This document shows positions 37,327-49,097 of a stretch of DNA of 64,000 bases, one piece after another (position 1 is the stretch's first letter; each line of letters opens with the position of its first letter). The stretch spans positions 744,001 through 808,000 of the forward strand of contig NZ_CP014546.1 of the NCBI RefSeq assembly GCF_001579805.1. Direction: 5' to 3'. A program made the position numbers and the translations under genes. This DNA is from Pseudomonas azotoformans. GTDB lineage: Bacteria > Pseudomonadota > Gammaproteobacteria > Pseudomonadales > Pseudomonadaceae. Below the pieces are notes generated by a model that worked only from the letters and a program-made list of their open reading frames with translations, made no database searches and was not told where the DNA came from.

Positions 37327-37719
37327 TTAGAACACAGTGCAAAGAACTTCGCCGCCGACACCGGCAGCGCGCGCAGCACGATCCGTCATCACACCTTTGT
37401 TGGTGGAGACGATAGACACGCCCAGACCGCCACGAACTTTCGGCAGATCTTCAGCGGACTTGTACTGACGCAGGCCTGGACGGCTAACGCGCTTCACTTC
37501 CTCGATGACCGAACGGCCTTCGAAGTACTTCAGCTCGATGGACAGCAGTGCTTTTACATCGCTGCTGATCTGATAACCCGCAATGTAGCCTTCGTCTTTC
37601 AGGACTTTGGCAACAGCTACCTTCAACTTGGAAGATGGCATGCTTACGACGGACTTTTCAGCCATCTGGGCATTACGGATACGAGTTAGCATGTCCGCTA
37701 ACGGGTCCTGCATACTCAT
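37327..37719 (-). CDS. rpsH: 30S ribosomal protein S8
   Basis: A 130-residue S8 starting [18 protein letters not shown]. In E. coli S8 represses spc operon translation. The upstream gap to rpsN is unusually long for this operon (206 bases) and holds a hairpin and a promoter-like sequence. Confidence 0.98.
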   Translation of the reverse strand: MSMQDPLADMLTRIRNAQMAEKSVVSMPSSKLKVAVAKVLKDEGYIAGYQISSDVKALLSIELKYFEGRSVIEEVKRVSRPGLRQYKSAEDLPKVRGGLGVSIVSTNKGVMTDRAARAAGVGGEVLCTVF

Positions 37720-37814
37720 GGGCTAGACGCTCCTAATACAAAAAAATTAGCCTTGCGGCTACATATGTCGCCGAGAATCTCCGGGTAAAAAACACGGGCT
37801 CAGGCGAGCCGCGT

Positions 37815-37843
37815 ATTTTAGACACACTCCGGAAATGAAACAA
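37815..37843 (-). promoter_or_regulatory. Candidate internal promoter of the spc operon
   Basis: On the minus strand TTGTTT (37838-37843) and TAAAAT (37815-37820) are spaced by 17 bases. The -10 matches 5 of 6 consensus bases and the -35 matches 3. It would transcribe rpsH and all downstream genes, including secY and rpoA. The -35 overlaps the arm of the adjacent hairpin. Confidence 0.45.
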
Positions 37844-37862
37844 GCCCCAAAAGGGGCTTGTT
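37839..37862 (-). terminator. Terminator-like hairpin between rpsN and rpsH
   Basis: AACAAGCCCC (37839-37848) and GGGGCTTGTT (37853-37862) form a ten-base perfect stem with a four-base loop, followed on the minus strand by TTTCATTTCC. Partial termination or RNA processing inside the operon is likely. Confidence 0.6.
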
Positions 37863-37925
37863 CCAGATTCAAGGTCACCGGTGGTCAGTATCTTGCGATA
37901 TTGGCCACCTGGACGCTGAAAGTAC

Positions 37926-38231
37926 TTACCAGCTGGCTTTAACCAGACCTGGTACGTCACCACGCATTGCCGCTTCACGCAGTTTATTACGGCCGAGGCC
38001 GAACTTGCGGTAAACGCCGTGTGGACGACCAGTCAGGCGGCAGCGGTTACGCATGCGCGAAGCGCTTGCGTCACGTGGCTGCTTCTGCAGAGCTACTGTA
38101 GCTTCCCAACGCGCTTCTGGACTTGCGTTCAGATCAACGATGATTGCTTTCAGTGCTGCACGCTTCTTGGCGTACTTGGCAACCGTGAGCTGACGCTTCA
38201 GCTCGCGGTTTTTCATGCTCATCTTGGCCAT
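37926..38231 (-). CDS. rpsN: 30S ribosomal protein S14
   Basis: A 101-residue S14 of the long, zinc-free type: no CxxC pairs are present. The start at 38231 ([15 protein letters not shown]) was chosen over an upstream frame that overlaps rplE. It ends [11 protein letters not shown], the family C terminus. It lies 13 bases after rplE. Confidence 0.98.
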   Translation of the reverse strand: MAKMSMKNRELKRQLTVAKYAKKRAALKAIIVDLNASPEARWEATVALQKQPRDASASRMRNRCRLTGRPHGVYRKFGLGRNKLREAAMRGDVPGLVKASW

Positions 38232-38244
38232 GGTCCTACTCCAA

Positions 38245-38784
38245 TCAGTTGCGGAACGGGAATTTGAAAGCACGCAACAGGGCGCGACCTTCATCATCGT
38301 TCTTGGCAGTGGTGGTCAGGGTGATGTCCAGACCGCGGAGAGCATCGATCTTGTCGTAGTCGATTTCCGGGAAGATGATCTGCTCTTTCACGCCCATGCT
38401 GTAGTTACCACGACCATCGAAGGACTTGGCATTCAGGCCGCGGAAGTCGCGGACCCGAGGCAGGGAGATCGACAGCAGACGATCCAGGAATTCGTACATA
38501 CGCTCACGGCGCAGGGTCACTTTGACGCCGATCGGCCAACCTTCACGGACTTTAAAGCCAGCGATGGATTTCCGAGCGTAGGTCACAACGACTTTCTGGC
38601 CGGTGATCTTTTCCAGGTCAGCAACAGCGTGCTCGATGACTTTTTTGTCGCCGATCGCTTCGCCCAGACCCATGTTCAGGGTGATTTTGGTAACGCGCGG
38701 AACTTCCATCACGTTCCCAAGCTTAAGTTCTTCCTTAAGCTTAGGGGCGATTTCCTTCCGGTAAATCTCTTGTAGTCGTGCCAT
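38245..38784 (-). CDS. rplE: 50S ribosomal protein L5
   Basis: A 179-residue L5, which binds 5S rRNA and contacts P-site tRNA. It starts [20 protein letters not shown] and ends [16 protein letters not shown]. Normal length and spc operon position. Confidence 0.98.
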   Translation of the reverse strand: MARLQEIYRKEIAPKLKEELKLGNVMEVPRVTKITLNMGLGEAIGDKKVIEHAVADLEKITGQKVVVTYARKSIAGFKVREGWPIGVKVTLRRERMYEFLDRLLSISLPRVRDFRGLNAKSFDGRGNYSMGVKEQIIFPEIDYDKIDALRGLDITLTTTAKNDDEGRALLRAFKFPFRN

Positions 38785-38806
38785 GGTCTAATCTACCTAG
38801 CAGTGT

Positions 38807-39121
38807 TCAAGCATCAACCGCTTTTTGGGTCGACTTGAAGACACGAATTTTCTTACCGTCTTCTACTTTGAAACCAACGCGGTCAGCCTTGTTGGTTTCG
38901 CCGTTGAAGATGGCGACGTTAGAAGCGTCCAGCGGAGCTTCTTTCTCGACGATACCGCCCTGCACGCCCGACATCGGGTTAGGCTTGGTATGACGCTTGA
39001 CCAGGTTCAGACCACCGATAACCAGACGGTTATTAGCGAGAACCTTAAGCACCTTACCGCGCTTACCTTTGTCTTTGCCGGCGATCACGATGATCTCGTC
39101 GTCACGACGAATCTTTTGCAT
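38807..39121 (-). CDS. rplX: 50S ribosomal protein L24
   Basis: A 104-residue L24 with an N-terminal KOW motif ([16 protein letters not shown]). An assembly initiator of the large subunit. It lies 11 bases after rplN. Confidence 0.98.
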   Translation of the reverse strand: MQKIRRDDEIIVIAGKDKGKRGKVLKVLANNRLVIGGLNLVKRHTKPNPMSGVQGGIVEKEAPLDASNVAIFNGETNKADRVGFKVEDGKKIRVFKSTQKAVDA

Positions 39122-39132
39122 GTCGGATCTCC

Positions 39133-39501
39133 TTACAGCACTTCTGGGGCGAGCGAGACGATCTTCATGAACTTCTCAGTACGAAGTTCACGGGTCACTG
39201 GCCCAAAGATACGGGTGCCGATCGGCTCTTGCTTGTTGTTCAGAAGAACAGCAGCGTTGCCATCAAAGCGGATAATGGAGCCATCAGCACGACGTACGCC
39301 GTGACGAGTGCGGACTACAACAGCAGTCATCACTTGGCCTTTTTTCACTTTACCGCGAGGAATTGCTTCCTTGACGGTAACTTTGATGATGTCACCGATA
39401 CCAGCGTAACGACGATGGGAGCCACCCAGCACCTTGATGCACATAACACGGCGAGCGCCGCTGTTATCGGCCACATCGAGCATGGATTGAGTCTGAATCA
39501 T
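39133..39501 (-). CDS. rplN: 50S ribosomal protein L14
   Basis: A 122-residue L14 starting [20 protein letters not shown] and containing the family signature around [17 protein letters not shown]. First gene of the spc segment proper. Confidence 0.98.
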   Translation of the reverse strand: MIQTQSMLDVADNSGARRVMCIKVLGGSHRRYAGIGDIIKVTVKEAIPRGKVKKGQVMTAVVVRTRHGVRRADGSIIRFDGNAAVLLNNKQEPIGTRIFGPVTRELRTEKFMKIVSLAPEVL

Positions 39502-39524
39502 ATAATTTCTCCGACCCCTAGTCC

Positions 39525-39791
39525 TTAGACTTCCACAGCGCGTTCGAGAACATCAACCAGTGCCCAAGACTTGGTCTTGGCCAGCGGACGAGTTTCACGA
39601 ATAGTGACTTTGTCGCCGATGTGGCACTGATTGGTTTCGTCGTGCGCGTGCAGCTTAGTCGAACGCTTAACATATTTACCGTAGATCGGGTGCTTAACGC
39701 GACGCTCGATCAGAACGGTGATGGTTTTGTCCATCTTGTCGCTGACAACACGGCCAGTCAGCGTACGGACAGTCTTTTCGGCTTCAGCCAT
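39525..39791 (-). CDS. rpsQ: 30S ribosomal protein S17
   Basis: An 88-residue S17 starting [19 protein letters not shown] at 39791; a GTG two codons upstream also opens the frame but is unlikely. Primary 16S binder. The ATG lies 2 bases after the natural rpmC stop codon, so it is normally coupled to rpmC; the rpmC frameshift would stop ribosomes about 55 bases earlier. Confidence 0.97.
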   Translation of the reverse strand: MAEAEKTVRTLTGRVVSDKMDKTITVLIERRVKHPIYGKYVKRSTKLHAHDETNQCHIGDKVTIRETRPLAKTKSWALVDVLERAVEV

Positions 39792-39793
39792 GA

Positions 39794-39986
39794 TCACTTA
39801 CCTGCCTGCTGGTTGAGCACAGTCTTCACGCGAGCGATGTCACGCTTAACTTGCGAGAGCAGATGAGACTGCCCCAACTGGCCAGTTGCTTTCTGCATAC
39901 GCAGATTGAACTGGTCGCGCAGCAGGCCCGAGCAGTTGCTCGTTCAGCTGCTGTGCGGATTTTTCACGAAGTTCATTCGCTTTCAT
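39794..39986 (-). CDS. rpmC: 50S ribosomal protein L29, apparent +1 frameshift
   Basis: The reading frame begins [20 protein letters not shown], a clear L29, but at codon 20 a GGG (plus-strand CCC at 39927-39929) stands where GGC is expected, and the frame runs to a stop at 39846-39848 after 46 residues. Removing one base restores [19 protein letters not shown] and a normal 63-residue L29 ending LNQQAGK, with its TGA at 39794-39796. The whole span is 193 bases, one more than a multiple of three. Neighbours rplP and rpsQ are intact. Sequencing or assembly error is most likely; a true mutation is possible because L29 is dispensable in E. coli. Confidence 0.93.
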
Positions 39987-40399
39987 CACATCACCGTCCG
40001 TTTAACAAAGGAGGTGGCGAGCGGCAGCTTTGCAGCAGCCAGGGCGAAAGCCTCACGCGCCAGCTCTTCAGAAACACCCTCGATTTCATACAGGACTTTG
40101 CCTGGCTGAATCTGGGCTACCCAGTATTCCACGTTACCCTTACCTTTACCCATACGAACCTCGAGAGGTTTTTTGGAGATCGGCTTGTCCGGGAATACAC
40201 GGATCCAGATCTTGCCGCCACGTTTAACGTGACGGGTCAGAGCACGACGCGCTGACTCGATCTGACGAGCGGTGAGACGACCACGAGCTACAGACTTCAG
40301 CGCGAACTCGCCGAAGCTGACTTTGCTACCGCGCTGAGCCAGACCACGGTTGTGGCCTGTCATCTGCTTGCGGAACTTCGTACGCTTAGGTTGCAACAT
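39986..40399 (-). CDS. rplP: 50S ribosomal protein L16
   Basis: A 137-residue L16 starting [19 protein letters not shown], located near the A-site tRNA elbow. Its stop shares one base with the rpmC start (ATGA). It contains the conserved [15 protein letters not shown]. Confidence 0.98.
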
Positions 40400-40411
40400 T
40401 TGGCGTACCCC

Positions 40412-41098
40412 TTACTTAGCAGCTTTTTTACGAGGCGCTGGTGCTTGTGGTTTCAGTTCTTCTTGGCGACCACCAATTACTTCGCCTTTGAAGATCCAAA
40501 CCTTTACACCGATCACACCGTAAGTGGTGTGAGCTTCGTAGTTGGCATAGTCGATGTCGGCACGCAGGGTGTGCAGTGGCACACGACCTTCGCGATACCA
40601 TTCAGTACGTGCGATTTCAGCACCGCCGAGACGACCGCTCACTTGGATTTTGATGCCTTTGGCACCAATGCGCATGGCGTTCTGTACAGCGCGCTTCATA
40701 GCGCGACGGAACATAACGCGACGCTCCAGCTGCTGAGCTACGCTCTGCGCAACCAGCATACCGTCGAGCTCCGGCTTGCGGATCTCTTCGATATTGATGT
40801 GCACAGGCACACCCATTTGCTTGGTCAGGTCCTGACGCAGTTTCTCAACATCTTCACCTTTCTTCCCGATAACGATACCTGGACGAGCGGTGTGGATGGT
40901 GATACGTGCAGTTTGGGCCGGACGATGGATATCGATACGGCTTACGGACGCGCTTTTTAGTTTGTCTTGGAGATACTCACGCACCTTCAGATCAGCGAAC
41001 AAATAGTCCGCATAAGTCCGACCGTCTGCGTACCAGACGGAGGTGTGCTCCTTGACGATTCCCAGGCGAATGCCAATGGGATGTACTTTCTGACCCAT
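40412..41098 (-). CDS. rpsC: 30S ribosomal protein S3
   Basis: A 228-residue S3 with an N-terminal KH domain ([14 protein letters not shown]) and the C-terminal S3 domain. The start at 41098 gives the universal [13 protein letters not shown]. It has a Lys/Pro-rich tail (PAPRKKAAK). Part of the mRNA entry helicase of the ribosome. Confidence 0.98.
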
Positions 41099-41111
41099 CT
41101 CTTCGACTCCG

Positions 41112-41444
41112 TTACTTGTCAGCAACCTTGACAGTGATATGGCAAGACCGCTTGACGATGCGATCAGCACGGCCTTTGGCACGTGGCATGATGCGCTTCA
41201 GCGAACGCCCTTCGTTGACGAAAACGGTGCTGACCTTCAGGTCATCAACGTCTGCGCCTTCGTTATGCTCGGCGTTGGCTACGGCCGACTCCAGCACTTT
41301 CTTCATGATCTCGGCGGCTTTCTTACTGCTGAAAGCCAACAGGTTGAGCGCTTCGCCCACCTTCTTCCCGCGGATCTGGTCGGCGACCAAGCGGGCTTTC
41401 TGGGCGGAGATTCGAGCGCCCGACAACTTAGCGGCTACTTCCAT
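41112..41444 (-). CDS. rplV: 50S ribosomal protein L22
   Basis: A 110-residue L22 lining the nascent-peptide tunnel; the beta-hairpin loop [13 protein letters not shown] shows no duplication or deletion of the kind that gives macrolide resistance. It lies 13 bases before rpsC. Confidence 0.98.
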
Positions 41445-41455
41445 TTCCTAACCCC

Positions 41456-41731
41456 TTAACGCTTGGCTTTCTTGTCTGCCACGTGCCCACGATAAGTGCG
41501 GGTACCGGCAAACTCGCCTAGTTTGTGGCCGACCATGTCTTCGTTCACGAGAACTGGGACGTGCAAGCGACCGTTGTGTACAGCGATGGTCAGACCGACC
41601 ATTTGTGGCAGGATCATCGAACGACGCGACCAGGTCTTAACTGGTTTGCGATCGTTCTTTTCCGCCGCCACTTCGATCTTCTTCAGTAGGTGAAGATCAA
41701 TAAAAGGACCTTTTTTCAGAGAACGTGGCAC
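41456..41731 (-). CDS. rpsS: 30S ribosomal protein S19
   Basis: A 91-residue S19 starting [20 protein letters not shown], with the signature THxYRGH-like [16 protein letters not shown] at the end. It forms a complex with S13 in the 30S head. Confidence 0.98.
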   Translation of the reverse strand: MPRSLKKGPFIDLHLLKKIEVAAEKNDRKPVKTWSRRSMILPQMVGLTIAVHNGRLHVPVLVNEDMVGHKLGEFAGTRTYRGHVADKKAKR

Positions 41732-41747
41732 TGTCGTATCCCTCTAT

Positions 41748-42572
41748 TTACTTGCGACGACGGACGATCATTTTGTCGGTACGCTTATTACCACGAGTCT
41801 TCGCGCCCTTAGTCGGGAAGCCCCATGGCGATACCGGATGACGACCACCAGAGGTACGACCTTCACCACCACCGTGTGGGTGGTCAACCGGGTTCATGGC
41901 AACACCACGAACGGTTGGGCGAACGCCACGCCAGCGTTTGGCACCAGCTTTACCCAGCGAACGCAGGCTGTGCTCGGAGTTCGAGACTTCGCCCAGGGTC
42001 GCGCGGCATTCAGCCAGCACTTTACGCATCTCACCAGAACGCAGACGCAGGGTCACGTAGACACCTTCACGAGCGATCAGCTGAGCCGAAGCACCAGCGG
42101 AACGAGCGATTTGCGCGCCTTTACCTGGCTTCAATTCGATGCCGTGTACGGTGCTACCAACTGGAATGTTGCGCAGTTGCAGAGCGTTGCCCGGCTTGAT
42201 CGGTGCCAGAGCACCTGCGATCAGCTGGTCGCCAGCGCTCACGCCTTTAGGGGCGATGATGTAGCGACGCTCGCCATCTGCGTACAGCAGCAGAGCGATG
42301 TGAGCAGTACGGTTTGGATCGTATTCGATACGCTCGACAGTGGCAGCGATGCCATCTTTGTCGTTGCGACGGAAATCGACCAGACGATAATGCTGCTTAT
42401 GGCCACCACCGATGTGACGAGTGGTAATACGACCATTGTTGTTACGACCACCAGACTTCGATTTTTTCTCGAGCAGCGGTGCGTGAGGAGCGCCTTTATG
42501 CAGCTCCTGGTTGACCACCTTGACCACAAAACGGCGGCCAGGGGAAGTCGGTTTGCATTTAACGATTGCCAT
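41748..42572 (-). CDS. rplB: 50S ribosomal protein L2
   Basis: A 274-residue L2, needed for subunit association and peptidyl transferase assembly. The conserved C-terminal block [17 protein letters not shown], with its key His, is intact. S10 operon position between rplW and rpsS. Confidence 0.98.
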
Positions 42573-42586
42573 GATGCACCCCTTCC

Positions 42587-42886
42587 TTACTCAGCACTGC
42601 TGCTGAAATCGAGATCTTGGCCTGGCTGAAGGGAGATAACTGCCTTCTTCCAGTCATTACGCTTGCCCAGACCGCGAGCAGTGCGCTTGCTCTTACCCAG
42701 AACATTCAGGGTAGTAACACGCTCTACTTTCACGCTGAACAGGCTTTCGACGGCCTTCTTGATTTCCAGCTTGGTTGCGTCAGTTGCAACCTTGAAAACG
42801 AACTGGCCTTTCTTGTCAGCCAGAACCGTAGCCTTTTCGGAAACGTGCGGGCCAAGCAGAACTTTAAATACGCGTTCCTGGTTCAT
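42587..42886 (-). CDS. rplW: 50S ribosomal protein L23
   Basis: A 99-residue L23 at the tunnel exit, a docking site for trigger factor and SRP. It starts [19 protein letters not shown] and overlaps the rplD stop by 4 bases. Confidence 0.98.
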
Positions 42887-43485
42887 CCCAGCAGCTCCTC
42901 GAATTTCTTCACGGCCGACACGGTGATCAACACCTTGTCGTATGCGATCAGACTAACTGGATCGGAACCTTGCACGTCACGTACATCAACGTGTGGCAGG
43001 TTGCGAGCAGCCAGGTACAGGTTCTGATCAACAGCTTCAGACACGATCAAAACATCGGTCAGGCTCATGTTGTTCAGTTTGCCCAGCAGATCTTTGGTTT
43101 TCGGGCTTTCAACAGCGAAGTCCTGAACCACGACCAGACGGTCAGTACGCACGAGTTCAGCAAGGATGGAGCGCAGAGCTGCGCGGTACATCTTCTTGTT
43201 GAGCTTCTGCGAGTGATCCTGTGGACGAGCTGCGAAAGTGGTACCACCGCCACGCCAGATTGGGCTACGGATAGTACCGGCACGAGCACGGCCAGTACCT
43301 TTCTGACGCCAAGGGCGCTTACCGCCACCACGAACGTCGGAACGGGTCTTTTGCTGCTTGCTACCTTGACGGCCGCCGGCCATGTAGGCCACGACTGCTT
43401 GGTGAACCAGCGTCTCGTTGAACTCGCCGCCAAACGTCAGTTCGGAAACTTCGATCGCTTGAGCGTCATTTACATTTAATTGCAT
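42883..43485 (-). CDS. rplD: 50S ribosomal protein L4
   Basis: A 200-residue L4 starting [20 protein letters not shown]. The loop [19 protein letters not shown] reaches into the exit tunnel. In E. coli L4 represses the S10 operon by attenuation; whether it does so here cannot be seen. Confidence 0.98.
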
Positions 43486-43497
43486 GTCAGCTTCCCC

Positions 43498-44133
43498 TTA
43501 ACCGCGAGCCTTGGCCGCCGGACGTACAACCAGGTTGCCGCCAGTAGCGCCAGGAACAGCACCCTTGACCAACAACAGATTGCGTTCAGCGTCGACGCGC
43601 ACTACTTCGAGGGACTGCACGGTCACGCGCTCAGCGCCCATATGACCGGACATTTTTTTGCCCTTGAATACACGACCAGGAGTCTGGCACTGGCCAATAG
43701 AGCCCGGGACGCGGTGGGAAACGGAGTTACCGTGAGTGTTGTCTTGGCCACGGAAATTCCAACGCTTGATCGTACCCTGGAAGCCTTTACCTTTGGACTG
43801 ACCGGTTACATCAACCAGTTGACCAGCAGCGAAGATTTCAGCGTTGATCAGATCGCCAGCCTGGTAGTCGCCGTCTTCGAGACGGAACTCCATAACAGTG
43901 CGACCAGCTGCAACGTTTGCTTTAGCGAAGTGACCTGCTTGAGCAGCAGTCACGCGCGAAGCACGACGCTCGCCGACAGTGACTTGCACTGCACGATAGC
44001 CATCGGTCTCTTCAGTTTTGAACTGGGTGACGCGATTCGGTTCGATCTCAATGACCGTGACCGGAATGGAGACACCTTCTTCGGTGAAAATACGGGTCAT
44101 ACCGCATTTACGACCGACTACACCAATAGTCAT
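43498..44133 (-). CDS. rplC: 50S ribosomal protein L3
   Basis: A 211-residue L3 starting [20 protein letters not shown] at 44133; the upstream open frame to 44166 is not part of the protein. The W-loop region ([19 protein letters not shown]), including the Gln that is methylated in E. coli, is intact. Confidence 0.98.
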   Translation of the reverse strand: MTIGVVGRKCGMTRIFTEEGVSIPVTVIEIEPNRVTQFKTEETDGYRAVQVTVGERRASRVTAAQAGHFAKANVAAGRTVMEFRLEDGDYQAGDLINAEIFAAGQLVDVTGQSKGKGFQGTIKRWNFRGQDNTHGNSVSHRVPGSIGQCQTPGRVFKGKKMSGHMGAERVTVQSLEVVRVDAERNLLLVKGAVPGATGGNLVVRPAAKARG

Positions 44134-44214
44134 GTTGTAAACCTCATGAGTGTACGGGGCTTTCACCCGCTATGGCCGCCCATTTCAGAGCGTTACACGA
44201 CTAAGACCCAAGTC

Positions 44215-44526
44215 TTAGCCGAGGCTGATCTGTACTTCCACACCGGCCGCCAGATCAAGCTTCATAAGTGCATCAACGGTTTTATCCGTTGGCTGGACGA
44301 TGTCCAGTACGCGCTTATGAGTACGGATCTCGTACTGGTCACGCGCGTCTTTGTTGACGTGCGGGGAGACCAGAACGGTGAACCGCTCTTTACGGGTAGG
44401 CAGTGGAATTGGACCACGCACTTGAGCACCAGTACGTTTCGCGGTTTCCACGATTTCCTGGGTGGATTGGTCGATCAGGCGATGGTCAAAAGCCTTCAAC
44501 CTGATACGGATTTGCTGATTTTGCAT
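44215..44526 (-). CDS. rpsJ: 30S ribosomal protein S10 (NusE)
   Basis: A 103-residue S10 starting [20 protein letters not shown]. First gene of the S10 operon, also the partner of NusB in antitermination. An 81-base gap follows to rplC. A strong promoter lies upstream at 44589-44617. Confidence 0.98.
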
Positions 44527-44588
44527 TGGATTTCAGACTCCGGCTGCTATTCCCAGCGAGCGCAATACGCCCGTTAAAAGGAGGCGCA

Positions 44589-44617
44589 ATTCTATAGACG
44601 GCCCTGATAGGTGTCAA
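44589..44617 (-). promoter_or_regulatory. S10 operon promoter
   Basis: On the minus strand TTGACA (44612-44617), a 17-base spacer and TAGAAT (44589-44594): 6 of 6 and 5 of 6 consensus matches. It lies just past the tuf terminator and 63 bases before rpsJ. Confidence 0.85.
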
Positions 44618-44623
44618 CCCAAT

Positions 44624-44653
44624 AAAAAAGGCCCCCGCTGAGCGGGGGCCTTT
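44624..44653 (-). terminator. Terminator of tuf and the str operon
   Basis: Stem GGCCCCCGC (44630-44638) and GCGGGGGCC (44642-44650) with a TGA loop, with a six-base T run on the minus strand. It separates the rpsL-rpsG-fusA-tuf unit from the S10 operon. Confidence 0.92.
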
Positions 44654-44684
44654 CAAAACATCAGAGCTATCTCAGAAGAGATAA

Positions 44685-45878
44685 TTACTCGATGATTTTA
44701 GCTACAACGCCAGCACCAACGGTACGGCCGCCTTCACGGATTGCGAAACGCAGACCGTCTTCCATAGCGATGGTTTTGATCAGGGTGACAACCATTTTGA
44801 TGTTGTCGCCTGGCATTACCATTTCTACGCCTTCCGGCAGTTCGCAGTTACCAGTTACGTCGGTAGTACGGAAGTAGAACTGTGGACGGTAGCCTTTGAA
44901 GAACGGAGTGTGACGACCGCCTTCTTCTTTGCTCAGCACGTACACTTCAGCTTCGAACTTGGTGTGCGGCTTAACCGAACCCGGCTTAACCAGAACCTGG
45001 CCACGCTCAACGTCGTCACGCTTGGTACCACGCAGCAGAACGCCGCAGTTCTCGCCAGCACGACCTTCGTCGAGCAGTTTACGGAACATTTCAACACCGG
45101 TGCAGGTGGTGACGGTAGTGTCACGCAGACCAACGATTTCCAGTGGATCTTGAACCTTAACGATACCGCGCTCGATACGACCAGTTACAACAGTACCGCG
45201 ACCGGAGATCGAGAATACGTCTTCGATTGGCATCAGGAACGGCTTGTCGATAACACGGACTGGATCTGGGATGTAGCTGTCCAGAGTCTCAACCAGTTTA
45301 CGAACGGACGTGGTGCCCATTTCGTTGTCGTCTTTGCCTTCCAGAGCCATACGAGCAGAACCGATGATGATCGGAGTGTCGTCGCCTGGGAAGTCGTAAG
45401 TGCTCAGCAGATCGCGCACTTCCATCTCAACCAGTTCCAGCAGCTCAGCGTCGTCTACCAGGTCAGCCTTGTTCAGGTAAACCACGATGTACGGAACGCC
45501 TACCTGACGAGACAGCAGGATGTGCTCACGGGTTTGTGGCATCGGACCATCAGCGGCCGAGCAAACCAGGATTGCGCCGTCCATCTGGGCAGCACCGGTG
45601 ATCATGTTCTTCACATAGTCAGCGTGACCTGGGCAGTCAACGTGAGCGTAGTGACGGATCAGCGAGTTGTATTCAACGTGCGCGGTGTTGATGGTGATAC
45701 CACGAGCTTTTTCTTCTGGTGCGCTGTCGATTTTATCGAAATCAACGATTGCGGAACCGAAAACTTCGGAGCAAACGCGAGTCAGAGCAGCAGTCAGAGT
45801 GGTTTTACCGTGGTCAACGTGACCGATGGTGCCAACGTTGACGTGCGGTAGGGAACGATCAAATTTTTCTTTAGCCAC
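44685..45878 (-). CDS. tuf: Elongation factor Tu
   Basis: A 397-residue EF-Tu. GTPase motifs GHVDHGKT (19-26), DCPGHADY and NKAD are present, as is the switch I threonine region [13 protein letters not shown]. The gene follows fusA by 30 bases. No second tuf copy appears in the usual tufB place near 61.2 kb. Confidence 0.98.
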   Translation of the reverse strand: MAKEKFDRSLPHVNVGTIGHVDHGKTTLTAALTRVCSEVFGSAIVDFDKIDSAPEEKARGITINTAHVEYNSLIRHYAHVDCPGHADYVKNMITGAAQMDGAILVCSAADGPMPQTREHILLSRQVGVPYIVVYLNKADLVDDAELLELVEMEVRDLLSTYDFPGDDTPIIIGSARMALEGKDDNEMGTTSVRKLVETLDSYIPDPVRVIDKPFLMPIEDVFSISGRGTVVTGRIERGIVKVQDPLEIVGLRDTTVTTCTGVEMFRKLLDEGRAGENCGVLLRGTKRDDVERGQVLVKPGSVKPHTKFEAEVYVLSKEEGGRHTPFFKGYRPQFYFRTTDVTGNCELPEGVEMVMPGDNIKMVVTLIKTIAMEDGLRFAIREGGRTVGAGVVAKIIE

Positions 45879-45908
45879 GACAATTAACTCCTTGCCTAAA
45901 GGACTGAA

Positions 45909-48014
45909 TCAGCCTTGTTTTTTGGATACAGTTTCAGCGATGTGCGCCGGAGCTGTGTTGTATTTTTTGAATTCCATAGAGTAGCTTGCGCGACCCTGGG
46001 ACATGGAGCGAACGTCGGTCGCATAACCGAACATCTCACCCAACGGAACCTCGGCGCGAATCACTTTGCCGGAAACCGTGTCTTCCATACCCAAGATCAT
46101 GCCGCGACGACGGTTAAGGTCGCCCATGACATCACCCATATAGTCTTCAGGTGTAACAACTTCTACCGCCATGATCGGCTCAAGCAACTCACCACCGCCC
46201 TTCTGGGCCAGTTGCTTGGTTGCCATGGAGGCAGCCACCTTAAACGCCATCTCGTTGGAGTCGACGTCGTGGTAAGAACCGTCAAAAACGGTTGCTTTCA
46301 GGCCGATCAGCGGATAGCCGGCAACAACACCGTTCTTCATCTGCTCTTCGATGCCCTTCTGGATAGCCGGGATGTATTCCTTAGGAACCACACCACCAAC
46401 TACTTCGTTCACGAATTGCAGACCTTCCTGACCTTCGTCAGCAGGAGCAAAACGGATCCAGCAGTGACCGAACTGACCACGACCGCCGGACTGACGAACG
46501 AACTTGCCTTCGATTTCGCAATTCTTCGTGATGCGCTCACGATAGGAAACCTGAGGCTTACCGATGTTGGCTTCGACGTTGAACTCACGGCGCATCCGGT
46601 CAACCAGGATGTCCAGGTGCAGCTCGCCCATGCCGGAGATGATCGTTTGACCAGTCTCTTCATCAGTCTTGACGCGGAAAGATGGATCTTCCTGAGCAAG
46701 CTTGCCCAGAGCGATACCCATTTTTTCCTGGTCATCCTTGGTCTTAGGCTCTACGGCAACCGAAATAACCGGCTCCGGGAAGTCCATGCGAACCAGGATG
46801 ATTGGCTTGGCAGCGTCGCACAAAGTCTCACCCGTGGTGACGTCCTTCATGCCGATCAGGGCCGCGATGTCACCAGCGCGTACTTCCTTGATCTCTTCAC
46901 GGGCGTTTGCGTGCATTTGCACCATACGACCCACGCGCTCTTTCTTGCCTTTAACCGAGTTGATCACGCCGTCGCCGGAGGCCAACACGCCCGAGTAAAC
47001 GCGGACGAAGGTCAAAGTACCCACGAATGGGTCGGTTGCGATCTTGAACGCCAGAGCCGAGAACGGCTCGCTATCATCGGCGTGACGCTCCATTTCTTCT
47101 TCCTCGTTATCAGGGTTGGTACCCTTGATAGCAGGAATGTCGGTTGGAGCCGGCAGGTAGTCGATAACGGCGTCGAGAACCAGGGGAACACCCTTGTTCT
47201 TGAAGGAGGAACCGCAAACAGCCAAGACGATCTCGCCAGCGATAGTACGCTGACGCAGAGCAGCCTTGATTTCCACGTTGGTGAGTTCTTCACCTTCGAG
47301 GTACTTGTTCATCAGCTCTTCGTTGGCTTCGGCAGCAGCCTCAACCATGTTGTTGCGCCACTCGTCAGCCAGCTCCTGCAGTTCTGCAGGGATAGGCTTA
47401 CGAACAGGAACCATACCTTTGTCGGAATCATTCCAGTAAACAGCTTCCATGTTGATCAGATCGATCTGACCCTGGAAGTTGTCTTCGGAACCGATAGCCA
47501 ATTGGATTGGCACCGGGGTGTGACCCAGACGCTGCTTGATCTGACCGATCACGCGCAGGAAGTTGGCACCAGCACGGTCCATCTTGTTTACATAAACAAG
47601 ACGTGGAACGCCGTACTTGTTGGCTTGACGCCATACGGTTTCCGACTGAGGCTCAACACCCGAGGTACCGCAGAACACAACGACGGCGCCGTCGAGTACG
47701 CGCAGGGAACGCTCAACTTCGATGGTGAAGTCTACGTGGCCTGGGGTATCGATTACGTTAAAACGGTGCTCGTCTTTGTACTGCTTCTCGGAACCTTTCC
47801 AGAAGGCGGTAATAGCAGCAGAAGTAATGGTAATACCACGCTCCTGCTCCTGAACCATCCAGTCTGTGGTCGCGGCGCCGTCATGCACCTCGCCCATTTT
47901 GTGACTTTTGCCGGTGTAAAACAGTACGCGCTCGGTGGTGGTGGTTTTACCAGCATCCACGTGAGCAACAATACCGATGTTACGGTAGCGGCTAATCGGA
48001 GTAGTACGAGCCAT
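45909..48014 (-). CDS. fusA: Elongation factor G
   Basis: A 701-residue EF-G, the translocation GTPase. G motifs [13 protein letters not shown] near residue 17, DTPGHVDF and NKMD are intact, followed by domains II-V. It lies 30 bases after rpsG in the str operon. This is the fusA1 form by context. Confidence 0.98.
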   Translation of the reverse strand: MARTTPISRYRNIGIVAHVDAGKTTTTERVLFYTGKSHKMGEVHDGAATTDWMVQEQERGITITSAAITAFWKGSEKQYKDEHRFNVIDTPGHVDFTIEVERSLRVLDGAVVVFCGTSGVEPQSETVWRQANKYGVPRLVYVNKMDRAGANFLRVIGQIKQRLGHTPVPIQLAIGSEDNFQGQIDLINMEAVYWNDSDKGMVPVRKPIPAELQELADEWRNNMVEAAAEANEELMNKYLEGEELTNVEIKAALRQRTIAGEIVLAVCGSSFKNKGVPLVLDAVIDYLPAPTDIPAIKGTNPDNEEEEMERHADDSEPFSALAFKIATDPFVGTLTFVRVYSGVLASGDGVINSVKGKKERVGRMVQMHANAREEIKEVRAGDIAALIGMKDVTTGETLCDAAKPIILVRMDFPEPVISVAVEPKTKDDQEKMGIALGKLAQEDPSFRVKTDEETGQTIISGMGELHLDILVDRMRREFNVEANIGKPQVSYRERITKNCEIEGKFVRQSGGRGQFGHCWIRFAPADEGQEGLQFVNEVVGGVVPKEYIPAIQKGIEEQMKNGVVAGYPLIGLKATVFDGSYHDVDSNEMAFKVAASMATKQLAQKGGGELLEPIMAVEVVTPEDYMGDVMGDLNRRRGMILGMEDTVSGKVIRAEVPLGEMFGYATDVRSMSQGRASYSMEFKKYNTAPAHIAETVSKKQG

Positions 48015-48044
48015 AAAGCCCTCGCAAAATTAGTGAAGCTAAGA

Positions 48045-48536
<492 letters not shown>

Positions 48537-48633
48537 TCAGGTTCGTTCGGAATCGGTGCCCTTGCGGGACGCCTCCGACCTTACTCTTATCGACTCAGAA
48601 AATAAGATGATTCAGTTTTACAAAAAGCCGCTA

Positions 48634-49005
48634 CTACTTAGGCTTCTTGGTACCGTACTTCGAACGACCCTGGTTACGACCTTTAACGCCGGAAGTATCC
48701 AAGGAGCCGCGTACGGTGTGGTAACGAACACCTGGCAAGTCTTTTACACGACCGCCGCGGATTAGTACCACGCTGTGCTCTTGCAGGTTGTGACCTTCAC
48801 CACCGATGTACGAGGAAACCTCGAAACCGTTGGTCAGGCGCACACGGCATACTTTACGCAGTGCCGAGTTAGGTTTTTTCGGCGTGGTGGTATACACACG
48901 GGTGCATACGCCACGACGTTGCGGGCAGTTCTGCAGCGCAGGTACGTCGGATTTCTCGACGATACGCTTACGCGGCTGACGTACCAGCTGGTTGATAGTT
49001 GCCAT
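48634..49005 (-). CDS. rpsL: 30S ribosomal protein S12
   Basis: A 123-residue S12 at the decoding centre. Lys43 ([11 protein letters not shown]) and Lys88 (GGRVKDLPG) are the wild-type residues, so no classical streptomycin-resistance change is seen. First gene of the str operon, with its own promoter 94 bases upstream. Confidence 0.98.
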   Translation of the reverse strand: MATINQLVRQPRKRIVEKSDVPALQNCPQRRGVCTRVYTTTPKKPNSALRKVCRVRLTNGFEVSSYIGGEGHNLQEHSVVLIRGGRVKDLPGVRYHTVRGSLDTSGVKGRNQGRSKYGTKKPK

Positions 49006-49097
49006 CTACTAGCTCCACTGTTGTCTTGCGACGCTATTGTCTTGCAAGAAAAGCAAAATGGCAGGAACGAATTCCCGCCAAATTTAGGGGTACAAGA

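Noticed and set aside
48634..49005. Streptomycin-resistance mutation in rpsL
   Set aside because: Lys43 and Lys88 are wild type.
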